48,253 nt of DNA from JANNRA01 sp031401035 (GTDB lineage Bacteria; Desulfobacterota; Binatia; HRBIN30; CADEER01), in assembly GCA_031401035.1 (NCBI GenBank), contig JANNRA010000041.1:1-48253 (forward strand), given 5' to 3'. Shown here piece after piece: positions 31,644 to 40,689 of this stretch. The position numbers and the translations under genes were made by a program. Position 1 is the first letter of the stretch; each line of letters begins with the position of its first letter. The notes beneath the pieces were generated by a model. The model was not told the origin of the DNA. It did no database searches and was given only the letters and a program-made list of their open reading frames with translations.

Positions 31644-32678
31644 ATGGTGCTGAATTTCCTGCTGGGCATGTTTTCCAACGATCTCGCGATCGATTTGGGA
31701 ACCGCGAATACGCTGATCTACGTCAAGGGCGAGGGCATCGTCTGCAACGAGCCCTCGGTCGTGGCGGTGCAGAAAGACGCCCGCGGCGGCCGGCGTGTCT
31801 TGGCGGTGGGCGCCGAAGCGAAGAAGATGCTCGGCCGCACGCCGGGTTCGATCGTCGCCATCCGGCCGTTGAAGGACGGCGTCATCGCCGATTTCGACAT
31901 CACCGAGGCGATGCTGCGCTACTTCATCCACAAGATTCACAACCGCCGCACCCTGGTGCGGCCGCGCATCGTCATCTGCGTCCCCTTCGGGGTGACCGAG
32001 GTCGAGAAGCGCGCCGTCAAGGAATCGGCCGAGTCGGCGGGGGCGCGCGAGGTCTACCTGATGGAGGAGCCCATGGCGGCGGCCATCGGCGCCGGCCTGC
32101 CGGTCACCGAACCGACCGGCAACATGATCGTCGACATCGGCGGTGGCACCACCGAGGTGGCGGTGATCTCGCTGAAGGGCATCGTCTTTTCGAAGTCGGT
32201 GCGCGTCGGCGGCGACAAGATGGACGAGGCGATCGTTCAGTACATCAAGCGCAAGTACAATCTCCTCGTCGGCGAGCGCACCGCCGAGCTGATCAAGCTC
32301 AGCATCGGGTCGGCGTACCCCGGCAACGAGATCCAGACGATGGAGATCAAGGGCCGCGACCTGGTCGCGGGCGTGCCGAAGACGGTCGAAGTGTCCGACG
32401 AGGAGATCCGCGACTCGCTGCTCGAGCCGATCAGCCAGATCGTCGACGCGGTGCGCATCGGCCTCGAGCGCACGCCGCCGGAACTCGCCTCGGACATCGT
32501 CGACAAGGGCATCACGCTGGCCGGCGGCGGCGCCCTGCTGCGCAACCTCGACGTGCTGCTGCGCGAGGAGACCGGGCTGCCGGTCCATCTCGCTGACGAT
32601 CCGCTGACGGCGGTGGTGATGGGCGCGGGCAAGGTGCTGGACGAGCTGACGCTGTTGAAGGACGTCACGATCCAGTGA
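31644..32678 (+). CDS. mreB: rod-shape-determining protein MreB
   Basis: This encodes 344 residues of actin-like filament protein. MFSNDLAIDLGTANTLIYV, GVIADFDITEAMLRYFI, the phosphate-2 loop MIVDIGGGTTEVAVISL and the C-terminal LAGGGALLRNLDVLL are all canonical. It moves with the elongasome at the cytoplasmic membrane and directs lateral wall synthesis. The start is ATG at MVLNFLLGMFSNDL, whose hydrophobic N-terminus acts as the membrane-binding helix; the longer open frame upstream is not family-like. It is the first gene of mreBCD-mrdA-rodA. Confidence 0.96.
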   Translation: MVLNFLLGMFSNDLAIDLGTANTLIYVKGEGIVCNEPSVVAVQKDARGGRRVLAVGAEAKKMLGRTPGSIVAIRPLKDGVIADFDITEAMLRYFIHKIHNRRTLVRPRIVICVPFGVTEVEKRAVKESAESAGAREVYLMEEPMAAAIGAGLPVTEPTGNMIVDIGGGTTEVAVISLKGIVFSKSVRVGGDKMDEAIVQYIKRKYNLLVGERTAELIKLSIGSAYPGNEIQTMEIKGRDLVAGVPKTVEVSDEEIRDSLLEPISQIVDAVRIGLERTPPELASDIVDKGITLAGGGALLRNLDVLLREETGLPVHLADDPLTAVVMGAGKVLDELTLLKDVTIQ

Positions 32679-32688
32679 CTCCGGTGCC

Positions 32689-33594
32689 ATGGAGTTCCTG
32701 CGCCGCAACCGCCTCCTACTCAGCGCCGCCAGCCTGCTCGTCTGCTCTCTGCTGCTCGTCTCGATCACCATACGGCAGCAGCCCTCGCGCGACCCGGTCG
32801 GGCGCCTGCTGCTCGACGCGCTGGCGCCGTTCCAGGTCGTCTTCTCGTGGTTCGGGCGCAGCGCCGGGCATCTGTGGTCCAACTACGTCGACGTGGTCGA
32901 TTCCGGCCGTGACAACGAGGCGCTGCAGGCGCGCGTGGTCGCCCTCGAGGGCGAGCTGTTGCGCGTCGCGGAACTCGAGAACGAGAACCGCCGTCTCGCC
33001 GACCTCCTCAGCCTGCGTGCCCGCCTACAGGGCAACGCCTATGGCGCGCGCGTCATCGCCCGCGATCCAGGGCCGCTGTCGATGATGCTTACCGTCGACC
33101 GCGGCGCCCGTGACGACGTCCGCCGCGGCATGGCGGCGGTGACGCCGCAGGGCGTCGTCGGTCGCGTCGTCGAGGTCAGCGCGACGGTCTCGCGCATCGT
33201 CCTGCTCACCGATCACAACAGCGGCATCGACGCCATGGTGCAGCGCAGCCGCGCCCGCGGCGTCGTGCAGGGCGGTGCCGACGACGGCGCCTGCTACATG
33301 AACTACCTGCACCGCGACGCCGACGTCCAGGTCGGTGATCGCGTCCTCACCTCCGGCCTCGACGGCATCTTCCCCAAGGGGCTGGTGGTCGGCGAGGTCG
33401 TCGAAGTCGGCCGGCGTCACCGCGGCCTCCTGCAGGCGGCGGTGATCCAGCCGAGTGTTGCGCTCGACCGTCTCGAGGAGGTGCTGCTGGTCGATCCGGC
33501 GGCGCAACCGATCGAGGGCGCGGTGAGCGCACCGGAGGAATCGTTGCCGGCGGCAACGCCGGCGGCAATGCCGGCGGGGGGACCGCCGGCGTGA
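32689..33594 (+). CDS. mreC: rod-shape-determining protein MreC
   Basis: This encodes 301 residues with a membrane anchor near residues 7-27. A coiled coil (about 75-105, LQARVVALEGELLRVAELEN) leads into the beta-barrel domains with ARVIARDPGPLSMMLTVDRGA and GVVGRVVEVSATVSRIVLLTD. A Pro/Ala-rich tail ends the protein. MreC bridges MreB filaments and the PBP2-RodA synthase from the periplasmic side. It starts 10 bp after mreB, and its stop overlaps the mreD start. Confidence 0.95.
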   Translation: MEFLRRNRLLLSAASLLVCSLLLVSITIRQQPSRDPVGRLLLDALAPFQVVFSWFGRSAGHLWSNYVDVVDSGRDNEALQARVVALEGELLRVAELENENRRLADLLSLRARLQGNAYGARVIARDPGPLSMMLTVDRGARDDVRRGMAAVTPQGVVGRVVEVSATVSRIVLLTDHNSGIDAMVQRSRARGVVQGGADDGACYMNYLHRDADVQVGDRVLTSGLDGIFPKGLVVGEVVEVGRRHRGLLQAAVIQPSVALDRLEEVLLVDPAAQPIEGAVSAPEESLPAATPAAMPAGGPPA

Positions 33595-34094
33595 TGCGCA
33601 CGGCGGCCGTCATTGCGGTCGTCGCGGGCTTCGGCGTGCTGCTGCAGACGACGTTGGTCCACGCGCTGCCCGCCCGTCTGCAATTGGCGCCCGACGTCCT
33701 GCTGGTGGTGTGCGTGTTCCTCGGGCTGCACCGCCACACCGTCGGCGGCGTCTTCGGGGCCTTCCTGCTCGGCTACGTCCAGGACGCCGTCTCGGGCGGC
33801 GCCGCCGGCCTCAACGCCTTCGCCATGGTGTTGGTCTACGTGCTCGTGTATCTGACGTGCCGCCGCCTGTGGGTGGACAACGTGTTGTCGAAGGTGGTGC
33901 TGGTGTTCCTCGCCTCCTGGGTCAAGGCTTTCGCCGTGCTCGGCGTCTCGGCCGCCTTCGGCGCCTTCGACGGAGCCTGGGGCGCGACGCTCGGCCAGGT
34001 GCTGGTCAATGCGGCGCTGGCCGCCGCCATCGCCCCGCCGGTGTTCGCGCTGCTCGCCGGGGCCCGCCTGCCGGATGAGCCCGAGGCGGCCTGA
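33594..34094 (+). CDS. mreD: rod-shape-determining protein MreD
   Basis: This encodes 166 residues with five predicted membrane segments. LQLAPDVLLVVCVFLGLH and GAFLLGYVQDAVSGGAAGLNAFAMVLVY (shown in part) are characteristic of MreD. I chose the ATG that overlaps the mreC stop as TGATG; a GTG one codon earlier is possible. It acts as the membrane partner of MreC in the elongasome. Confidence 0.93.
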   Translation: MRTAAVIAVVAGFGVLLQTTLVHALPARLQLAPDVLLVVCVFLGLHRHTVGGVFGAFLLGYVQDAVSGGAAGLNAFAMVLVYVLVYLTCRRLWVDNVLSKVVLVFLASWVKAFAVLGVSAAFGAFDGAWGATLGQVLVNAALAAAIAPPVFALLAGARLPDEPEAA

Positions 34095-34096
34095 GC

Positions 34097-35929
34097 ATGT
34101 TCGGCGTCCACGAGGTCTCTCCCGCGGTGCGTCGGCGCATCGCGCTGGGCTCGACCTTCGCGGTGCTGGTGGTGCTCGGGCTCGGGGCGCGGTTGTGGAC
34201 GCTGCAGGTGCTGCGTGGCGAGCAGATGGCGGCGTTGTCGGAGAACAACCGCATCCGCCTGCGCCGTGACCCGGCGACGCGCGGTCGCGTCGTCGACCGC
34301 CGCGGCGGCGTGGTGATCGACAGCCAGGCGTCGTTCGACGCCGTCCTGGTCCCCGAGGACGCGCCGGACCTGCCCACCGTGGTCGAGACGCTGGCCCAGT
34401 TCCTCGACCAGAGCGCCGCCGAAACTCAGGCGGTCCTGGACCGCGCCGCGGGTCGTCCGGCCTTCCAGGAGATCGTCGTCAAGCGCGGCCTCAGCTATGA
34501 CGAGGTGGCGGCGATCGAGACACACCAACTCGAGCTGTCGGGCGTCAGCCTGCGCGTGACGCCGAGCCGCACCTACCCGCATGGCCCGACGCTGGCGCAC
34601 GTCCTCGGCTACGTCGGCGAGGTGACGCCCGAGGAACTGGTGCGCGACGAGCACTACCGACCCGGCGACCTGATCGGTAAGGCCGGGCTCGAGAAGGGGT
34701 GGGAGGAGGACCTGCGCGGCGTCGACGGCGGCCAGCAGGTCGAGGTCGACGCGCTCGGTCGCCAGTTGCGCATTCTCGATGAGCAGGAGTCGACGCCGGG
34801 GCACACGTTGGTGCTGTCGATCGATCTCGAGCTGCAGCGCGCCGCCGAACACGCCATGGGCGATCGCGTTGGCGCGATCGTGGCACTCGACCCGCGCAAC
34901 GGCGACGTACTGGCGATGGTCAGCGAGCCCTCCTACGATCCCAACGCCTTCACCGGCGGCATCAAGCCGGCGCTGTGGAAGGAACTGATGGGGAACCCAC
35001 GGCATCCGCTCACCGGGCGCGCGACGCAGGGGCAGTATCCACCGGGCTCGACCTTCAAGATCATCGTCGCCGCCGCGGCGCTCGAGGAAGGCATCATCAA
35101 CCCCTTCACGCGCATCCGCTGCCCCGGGCATCTGCGCTACGGCAACCACACCTTCCGGTGCTGGAAGCACGGCGGGCACGGCTCGGTGAACGTGCACGAC
35201 GCGCTGGTCGGGTCGTGCGACGTGTTCTTCTACCAGCTCGGCGCGCGCCTCGGCATCGACACCATCGCCCGCTACGCGCGCGAGTTCGGCCTCGGCGCGC
35301 CGACCGGCATCGACGTCGGCAGCGAACGCGGCGGTCTGATGCCGGACACCGACTGGAAGAAGCGCCGCTTCGGCCAGCCCTGGCACAAGGGCGAGACGCT
35401 CTCGGTGGCCATCGGCCAGGGAGCCGTCATGGCGACGCCGCTGCAGATGGCGCAGGCGGTGGCGACCATCGCCACCGGCATGCGGTACACGCCACGCCTG
35501 GTGCAGCGAATCGAGGCGCTCGACGGGTCGCTGGTGCGAGAGATCGCGCCGCACTTGGCCTCGCGCCTGCCGGTGCGCGAGACCGCGCTCAAGCAGGTGC
35601 AGGACGCCCTGGTCGACACCGTCGCGCGCGGCACCGGCAGCAAGGCGCGGCTGCGCGATATTCTGGTCGGCGGTAAGACCGGTACCTCGCAGGTGGTGAC
35701 CATCGGCAAGACGCGGCTGAAGGCGCATCAGATGAAGTGGAACCAACGCGACCACGCCTGGTTCGTCGCCTTCGCGCCGGCGGAGGAGCCGACCATCGCC
35801 ATCGCCACCCTGATCGAGCACGCCGACGGCGGCGGCGGGGCGGTGGCGGCGCCGATCACCAAGGAAGTGCTCGAGGCGTTCTTCCGCCTGCAGCAGGAAC
35901 GGGAGGCGGTGCGCCTTGCTCAGAATTGA
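34097..35929 (+). CDS. mrdA: penicillin-binding protein 2 (elongasome transpeptidase)
   Basis: This encodes 610 residues. One N-terminal membrane helix (about 17-36) is followed by a dimerisation or pedestal domain with NRIRLRRDPATRGRVVDRRG and then the transpeptidase domain. The Ser nucleophile is Ser318 in PPGSTFK, the second motif is SCD (VGSCDVFFYQLG) and the third KTG (VGGKTGTSQ). It cross-links new peptidoglycan in the periplasm together with RodA. It follows mreD by 2 bp and overlaps rodA. Confidence 0.96.
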   Translation: MFGVHEVSPAVRRRIALGSTFAVLVVLGLGARLWTLQVLRGEQMAALSENNRIRLRRDPATRGRVVDRRGGVVIDSQASFDAVLVPEDAPDLPTVVETLAQFLDQSAAETQAVLDRAAGRPAFQEIVVKRGLSYDEVAAIETHQLELSGVSLRVTPSRTYPHGPTLAHVLGYVGEVTPEELVRDEHYRPGDLIGKAGLEKGWEEDLRGVDGGQQVEVDALGRQLRILDEQESTPGHTLVLSIDLELQRAAEHAMGDRVGAIVALDPRNGDVLAMVSEPSYDPNAFTGGIKPALWKELMGNPRHPLTGRATQGQYPPGSTFKIIVAAAALEEGIINPFTRIRCPGHLRYGNHTFRCWKHGGHGSVNVHDALVGSCDVFFYQLGARLGIDTIARYAREFGLGAPTGIDVGSERGGLMPDTDWKKRRFGQPWHKGETLSVAIGQGAVMATPLQMAQAVATIATGMRYTPRLVQRIEALDGSLVREIAPHLASRLPVRETALKQVQDALVDTVARGTGSKARLRDILVGGKTGTSQVVTIGKTRLKAHQMKWNQRDHAWFVAFAPAEEPTIAIATLIEHADGGGGAVAAPITKEVLEAFFRLQQEREAVRLAQN

Positions 35930-37019
35930 CCGCCGCTTGCTGGCGCACATCGAGTGGCCGATGCTCGTCCTGGCGCTGCTGGTCACCGGCGTCGGCCTGC
36001 TGACCATCCTCAGCGCCACCTTCCACGACGGCCAGTTCGTCAGCCGCTACGTGGTGCGCCAGGCGACCTGGGCCGGGGTCGGCCTGGTCGCCATGCTGGT
36101 GGCGGTGAGCATCGACTACCGCACGGTCAACCGCTACGCCTACCCGATCTATCTGCTGCTGCTGGCGTCGCTGGTGCTGGTGTTGGTCGTCGGCGTCAGC
36201 GGCGGCGGCGCGCGGCGCTGGATCGGCATCGGCCCGGTGACGGTGCAGCCGTCGGAGTTCATGAAGGTGGGCGTCGTGCTGGTGCTGGCGCACGTTCTGC
36301 ACCGCTGGGCTGGCGAGGCCCGCCTGCCGCTGCGCCGCCTGCTCGGTCCGCTGGTGCTGATCGCCGTCCCGGCGCTGCTGACGCTGCGCCAGCCGGACCT
36401 CGGCACGGCCATCGCGATCAGCATGGGGGCGTTCACGGTCCTGCTCGTCGCCGGCCTGCCGACGCGTCTGCTGCTCATCGCCGCGATGGTGATCGGCCCG
36501 CTGCTGCCCTTCGGCTACGCCCACCTCAAGCCCTACCAGCAGAAGCGGCTCGACAACTTCTTCAATCCGCAGGCCGACCGCCTCGGCACCGGCTACCACG
36601 CGCTGCAGTCACAGATCGCCATCGGCTCCGGGCAGGTGCACGGCAAGGGCTACCTGCACGGCACGCAGAATCAGTTGAAGTTCCTCCCCGAGCAGCACAC
36701 GGACTTCATCTTCTCCGTCTACTCCGAGGAATGGGGCTTCATCGGCGGCGCCGCCCTGCTGGTGCTGTACCTGGCGCTGGTGCTGCGCGGCGCCTACATC
36801 GCCAGCCGGGCGCGCGACAATCTCGGGGCGCTGCTCGCCGCCGGCCTGACCGGAACGATTTTCTGGCAGGCGGCGATCAACATCGGCATGACCAGCGGCG
36901 CCCTGCCGGTGGTCGGCATCACATTGCCGTTTCTCAGCTACGGCGGCTCGTCGATGCTGGCCCTGATGATTTCGGTCGGGCTGCTGATGAACATCAGCAT
37001 GCGCCGCCACACGTTCTGA
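35916..37019 (+). CDS. rodA: RodA, SEDS-family peptidoglycan glycosyltransferase
   Basis: This encodes 367 residues with about ten membrane segments. LRQPDLGTAIAISMGAF, QIAIGSGQVHGKGYLHGTQNQLKFLPEQHTDFIFS (shown in part), SVYSEEWGFIGG and TLPFLSYGGSSMLA are SEDS hallmarks, with the catalytic Asp expected in the EQHTDFIF loop. The start codon is TTG, overlapping the end of mrdA by 14 bp. RodA polymerises lipid II into glycan strands as partner of PBP2. It ends the cell-shape operon. Confidence 0.95.
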   Translation: MLRIDRRLLAHIEWPMLVLALLVTGVGLLTILSATFHDGQFVSRYVVRQATWAGVGLVAMLVAVSIDYRTVNRYAYPIYLLLLASLVLVLVVGVSGGGARRWIGIGPVTVQPSEFMKVGVVLVLAHVLHRWAGEARLPLRRLLGPLVLIAVPALLTLRQPDLGTAIAISMGAFTVLLVAGLPTRLLLIAAMVIGPLLPFGYAHLKPYQQKRLDNFFNPQADRLGTGYHALQSQIAIGSGQVHGKGYLHGTQNQLKFLPEQHTDFIFSVYSEEWGFIGGAALLVLYLALVLRGAYIASRARDNLGALLAAGLTGTIFWQAAINIGMTSGALPVVGITLPFLSYGGSSMLALMISVGLLMNISMRRHTF

Positions 37020-37095
37020 CGCGTCGCGGGGTTCGCTGCGAACCGACGCAGGGCGCGGCCCCCGCCGCCCCTCCATCGTCAGCTCAACGCCAGGG

Positions 37096-37422
37096 TCAGG
37101 CCAACGCTTCGTCGATGGCGCGCACCAACTGCGCCCGCGGCACCGCCCCGACAATCTGCTCGGCCACCTCGCCGCCCTTGAAGAGGATCAGGTTGGGGAT
37201 GCCGCGCACGCCATAGCGCGACGGGGTCTGGGGGTTGTCGTCGACGTTCATCTTGACGACCTTGAGCTTGCCGGCGTAGCTGCCCGCAAGTTCCTCGACC
37301 ACCGGCGCGATCGCCTTGCACGGTCCGCACCACGGCGCCCAGAAATCGATCAGTACCGGCGTTTCCGAATTGATGACTTCCTGCTCGAAACTCTGGTCGC
37401 TGACTTCCACAACGTTACCCAC
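37096..37422 (-). CDS. trxA: thioredoxin
   Basis: This encodes 108 residues with a GTG start supported by GGAG ten bases upstream. Active site WCGPC (Cys32 and Cys35), the buried Asp in LIDFWAP, the cis-Pro in RGIPNLILF and the length all match cytosolic thioredoxin. It would reduce ribonucleotide reductase, methionine sulfoxide reductase and probably the peroxiredoxin encoded near the start of the window. The longer open frame upstream overlaps the response regulator and is not coding. Confidence 0.96.
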   Translation of the reverse strand: MGNVVEVSDQSFEQEVINSETPVLIDFWAPWCGPCKAIAPVVEELAGSYAGKLKVVKMNVDDNPQTPSRYGVRGIPNLILFKGGEVAEQIVGAVPRAQLVRAIDEALA

Positions 37423-37487
37423 GCGCCTGTCTCCTTTCGACTGGTCGCGACAGACTAACGGCGCCCCCTGCGGGGCGCAAGCCGTCC

Positions 37488-37928
37488 TCAGCCCGCCAGA
37501 CCGGTCTCGACGGCGCTCATCTTCGACAGGCGTTGTTTCAGCTTCAACTGGTCGCGCACCGTGGCGAGCAGGCGGGCGCGGTCGACCGGCTTGGGGATGA
37601 AGTCGGCCATGCCGGAACGCATCGCGCGCTGCTTGAAGCGCGTCAGGTCGTAGCAGCTGAAGGCGACGATGGGGATGTTGCGCAGGTGTTCGCGCGCCAG
37701 GATGTTCTCGGCCAGGCAGTAGCCGTCCATGCCGGGCATGTGGAGGTCGAGCAGGATGAGGTCGACCGACCGCTCCTGCAGCACGCGCAGCGCGTCCCAA
37801 CCGCGGTCGACACAAATGCAATCGTAGCCCTGGCTCTCGAGAAACCGCCGCGTGATCACGAGGTGGTCCTGCTCGTCATCGACCAGCAGAATGACTTCCT
37901 TCTGATCCGCTTCCGTCACATGCTCCAT
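37488..37928 (-). CDS. single-domain response regulator (CheY-like)
   Basis: This encodes 146 residues. The receiver domain has the acidic pair in LLVDDEQDH, phosphoacceptor Asp61 in LILLDLHMPGMDG and Lys113 in FIPKPVD. A short helical tail (LKLKQRLSKMSAVETGLAG) follows with no output domain, so it acts by protein interaction or as a phosphorelay step. The start is the ATG at MEHVTEADQ, preceded by AGAGG. It lies upstream of trxA on the same strand with a 65-bp gap. No histidine kinase is adjacent. Confidence 0.9.
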   Translation of the reverse strand: MEHVTEADQKEVILLVDDEQDHLVITRRFLESQGYDCICVDRGWDALRVLQERSVDLILLDLHMPGMDGYCLAENILAREHLRNIPIVAFSCYDLTRFKQRAMRSGMADFIPKPVDRARLLATVRDQLKLKQRLSKMSAVETGLAG

Positions 37929-38158
37929 CTCGGCCTCTTTCGCTGTCTGGCGTCGCTGTCCAGTCAGCGATTGAGCACGAGGCGTACCAAGCGCGGCGCG
38001 GTCGCCGGCGCGCACCTCCCGTGCGCCCAGCAAACGGGCGCACGGCCCGAACGCACGACGAACAGCGCGAATCGGAGCGTCGTCGTTGATTATTTGACGC
38101 CTGGTGCACCTGCCAAACCCTGGCCCGTCCGCCGGCTGTGGCAGACGCTGTGGCGCTC

Positions 38159-39067
38159 TCAGGGTTGCGGCGGGACTTCGTTCGGCGGAACGGCTTCGTA
38201 GACGGGCAGCGACTGCGTGTTGGCGCGCACGTCCGGCGACAGCCGGTCGATCAACGGCTCGTCGGGGATGCTCGGCTTCACATAGCTGCCCGCCGCCGCG
38301 GCGGCGACCTGCGGACGGTCGCTGGGGGCGACGGCGCTGCCGTCGAGCAGGGCGTTGTCGACATCGAGCCCGTCGCGCGCGCCGGTGCCGAACGCCTCCA
38401 GTCCAGCCAGCATCGCGCCGCGCTGCGCGGCATCCATACTCTTGATCGGGCTGGGAAATTTGCCGGCCTCGACGCGACTCATCTGATTCGCGCCAACGCT
38501 GACGGCCGGGCCGATGAGCCCGGTACGCCCCTGGACGGCAACGACACCCTCCAGCCCGCCGACCTCGGTCGCGCCTGCGGTCGCGTCGTGGCGCACGACG
38601 AATTGCGTCCCCTGGACGCGTGCGATGGCCGACGGCGTCGCGATCTCGAAGCGCCCGCCGGCACTGCCGAAGCCGCTGACGATCGCCTCGACGGCGCCAC
38701 CGCTGAGAGTCAACAGCGCGCGCCGTGTTCGGGCGGCGTATTCGTCGATGGTCAGGGTCGTCGCCGGCGCCAGTCGCAGCACGGCGTCGTCGGCGAACAC
38801 CAGCGTCGCCGTGCCGTCGGCGCCGCTACGCACGGTCTCGCCGTCGAAGACCGGGTTGCCGATCAGTGCCGGTAGCCACTCGCGGCCGCGTTGTACCTCG
38901 ATCGTGCCGCCGGCGCTGGCGACGGTGGCGACGATCTCGGCCGGCTTGCGCGCCGCCCGATCCGCCGCCGCGGCCGGGTCGACGGCGAGCGTCAGTGCGG
39001 CGGTAAGAACGGCGGCGCCGAGCACCATGCCGCCGTCGCGCATGCGACGGATCAGAACTGGAGCCAT
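38159..39067 (-). CDS. FecR-domain periplasmic protein
   Basis: This encodes 302 residues. A signal peptide (about residues 9-35, MRDGGMVLGAAVLTAALTLA then AAAADRAA) is followed by a FecR beta domain (about 50-190) with EWLPALIGNPVFDGETVRSGADG, LRLAPATTLTIDEY and FEIATPSAIARVQGTQFVV (shown in part). The tail is low-complexity. FecR domains in stand-alone exported proteins often bind glycan or partner barrels rather than control sigma factors. It overlaps the end of the TPR-barrel gene, so the two are co-translated and probably work together at the outer envelope. The start could also be the internal ATG at 39043. Confidence 0.85.
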   Translation of the reverse strand: MAPVLIRRMRDGGMVLGAAVLTAALTLAVDPAAAADRAARKPAEIVATVASAGGTIEVQRGREWLPALIGNPVFDGETVRSGADGTATLVFADDAVLRLAPATTLTIDEYAARTRRALLTLSGGAVEAIVSGFGSAGGRFEIATPSAIARVQGTQFVVRHDATAGATEVGGLEGVVAVQGRTGLIGPAVSVGANQMSRVEAGKFPSPIKSMDAAQRGAMLAGLEAFGTGARDGLDVDNALLDGSAVAPSDRPQVAAAAAGSYVKPSIPDEPLIDRLSPDVRANTQSLPVYEAVPPNEVPPQP

Positions 39068-40590
39068 ACGTTGGCCTGTATGATGTTTCGGTTGTATTCG
39101 AAATCGGCGATGTTGGAGTCGTTGAGGACGCCGAGATAAGCGACGTCGGCCGAGATCCACTCGGCGAAGCCGTGCGAGAACTGCACGACGAACTGGCTCT
39201 GCTTGTCGTGCCGGCGTTTGCTGTAACCGGTGCGGCTGTTCGGGTGCTCGTAGTCCTGCAGGTTGAACAGGTAGCCGATCTGGCCCTGCGCGACGTCGAA
39301 GATGCCGAAGTCGAGCTGCGCGTCGAACATATTGTCCATGTACGCGAAGTCGGTGCCGTCGCGCGACAGCGGATCGTAGTCGTCCCAGCGGTAGCCGATG
39401 CTCAACGTGCGGTCGGCGGCGCCGAGCAGGAAGTACTGTCGAATGCCGGCAGCATTGATGTACGAGTCGCGAAAGGGGTCGAAGGTCTTGTCGAGGAAGT
39501 CCTGGCCGCCAAACGAGTAGTAGACTTGCGTCGCCGCGACGTCGCCGGTGAACAGGTTGACGAATGGCGTGCCGCGCCCGCCCTGGTAGAAGCTGGCGTA
39601 GTCCAGCAGGTAGAAGTCGTAGAGCCCGGCGATGCCGAACTGGACCAGGCCATCATAAAGAGGCTGCGTCGCCAGGGTCATGTCGATGCGGTTGCTCTGC
39701 AGGTCGAAGCGCGACGTGCTGAAGTGGACGCTCTGGTAGAAATTGTAGCCGATGTCGCCGTAGCCGTCGGCGTTCTCGAACATGCGGTACTGGGCGCCGG
39801 CCCCGACGGCGAAGAAGCCGTCCATCTCGCCGTCGGTGTCGAGTCCCTGCTGGGCCGCCGAGCTGCTCGGCACCAGGCCGACGTTGCTGTCGTAGCCGAA
39901 GCCGGCGTTGGCATGTACCGACCACGCCTTGCCGTCACCCGGCGCGCCGCCGGCGGGCCCGCCGGCCAGGGTCTGGCCCGCAATGACGGTGGTCTCGGCC
40001 TCGGGCGGGCCTGCCTCGACCTGGGTCAGCAGCGTGCGTGCCGCACTCGTCTCGCCGCTGCGCAGCAGCGCCAGCGCCTGGTAGTACTGCGCCGCGCCGC
40101 GTAGGGCGGGATCCTTGCCGGCTTCTTCGAACAGCGGCGCCGCGGCAGCGGCGTCACCCATGCGCAGCTTGGTCATGCCCAGGTAGAAGGCGGCCGGAAA
40201 GCGTGACTCGGGCTGCTGGTACGCGCGCTGCAGCCACTGTTCGGCGGACGGATACTGGCCGGTGTCGAAGTAGAGGATACCGAGGTCGAGCAGCGCCGGC
40301 TTGAGATCGGGCCGCACCGACAGGGCGCGCTCCAATTCGGTGATCGCGGCGGCCTGGTTGCCGAGCCGCGCCAGGGTCAGGCCATGGTAGTAGGCCGCCA
40401 GCGCGTCATCCGGATCGGCCGCCACGGCCTGGTCGAGCAGCGCCTGCGCGGCCGCCCAGCGCTGCCCGGCGAAGGGGATCAGCGCCTTGGCGTAGAGTTG
40501 TTGCGAGCGCGTGTTCGCACCCACCGGCACCGCCACCATCAAGACAAACAACATCCCGAGGGCGCGGGTTCCTGATTCACCCCTCCACAT
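39052..40590 (-). CDS. exported TPR protein with C-terminal outer-membrane barrel-like domain
   Basis: This encodes 512 residues. A signal peptide (about 1-25, ending PVGANT) is followed by four to five tetratricopeptide units (about 30-180; ADPDDALAAYYHGLTLARLG, RPDLKPALLDLGILYFDTGQYPSAEQWLQRA, shown in part). The second half alternates polar and aromatic residues in barrel fashion (GFGYDSNVGLVPS, GYGDIGYNFYQSVHF) and ends in Phe, the beta-barrel assembly signature. This is the architecture of surface-exposed SlaM-like or polysaccharide-export barrels, but the cargo is unknown. The FecR-domain gene overlaps its end. Confidence 0.85.
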   Translation of the reverse strand: MWRGESGTRALGMLFVLMVAVPVGANTRSQQLYAKALIPFAGQRWAAAQALLDQAVAADPDDALAAYYHGLTLARLGNQAAAITELERALSVRPDLKPALLDLGILYFDTGQYPSAEQWLQRAYQQPESRFPAAFYLGMTKLRMGDAAAAAPLFEEAGKDPALRGAAQYYQALALLRSGETSAARTLLTQVEAGPPEAETTVIAGQTLAGGPAGGAPGDGKAWSVHANAGFGYDSNVGLVPSSSAAQQGLDTDGEMDGFFAVGAGAQYRMFENADGYGDIGYNFYQSVHFSTSRFDLQSNRIDMTLATQPLYDGLVQFGIAGLYDFYLLDYASFYQGGRGTPFVNLFTGDVAATQVYYSFGGQDFLDKTFDPFRDSYINAAGIRQYFLLGAADRTLSIGYRWDDYDPLSRDGTDFAYMDNMFDAQLDFGIFDVAQGQIGYLFNLQDYEHPNSRTGYSKRRHDKQSQFVVQFSHGFAEWISADVAYLGVLNDSNIADFEYNRNIIQANVWLQF

Positions 40591-40689
40591 ACCCGCCGGC
40601 GCGGCTATACGTCGCGACCCCGCCGCTGGTCAAGCACCCATTGCCGGTTGGCACCCCGGCGCGCCCGCGCTAACACCGTCGGACCAGCG

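Noticed and set aside
33836..36019. 727-codon minus-strand frame across mreD-mrdA
   Set aside because: Shadow of mrdA; the plus-strand protein has every transpeptidase motif.
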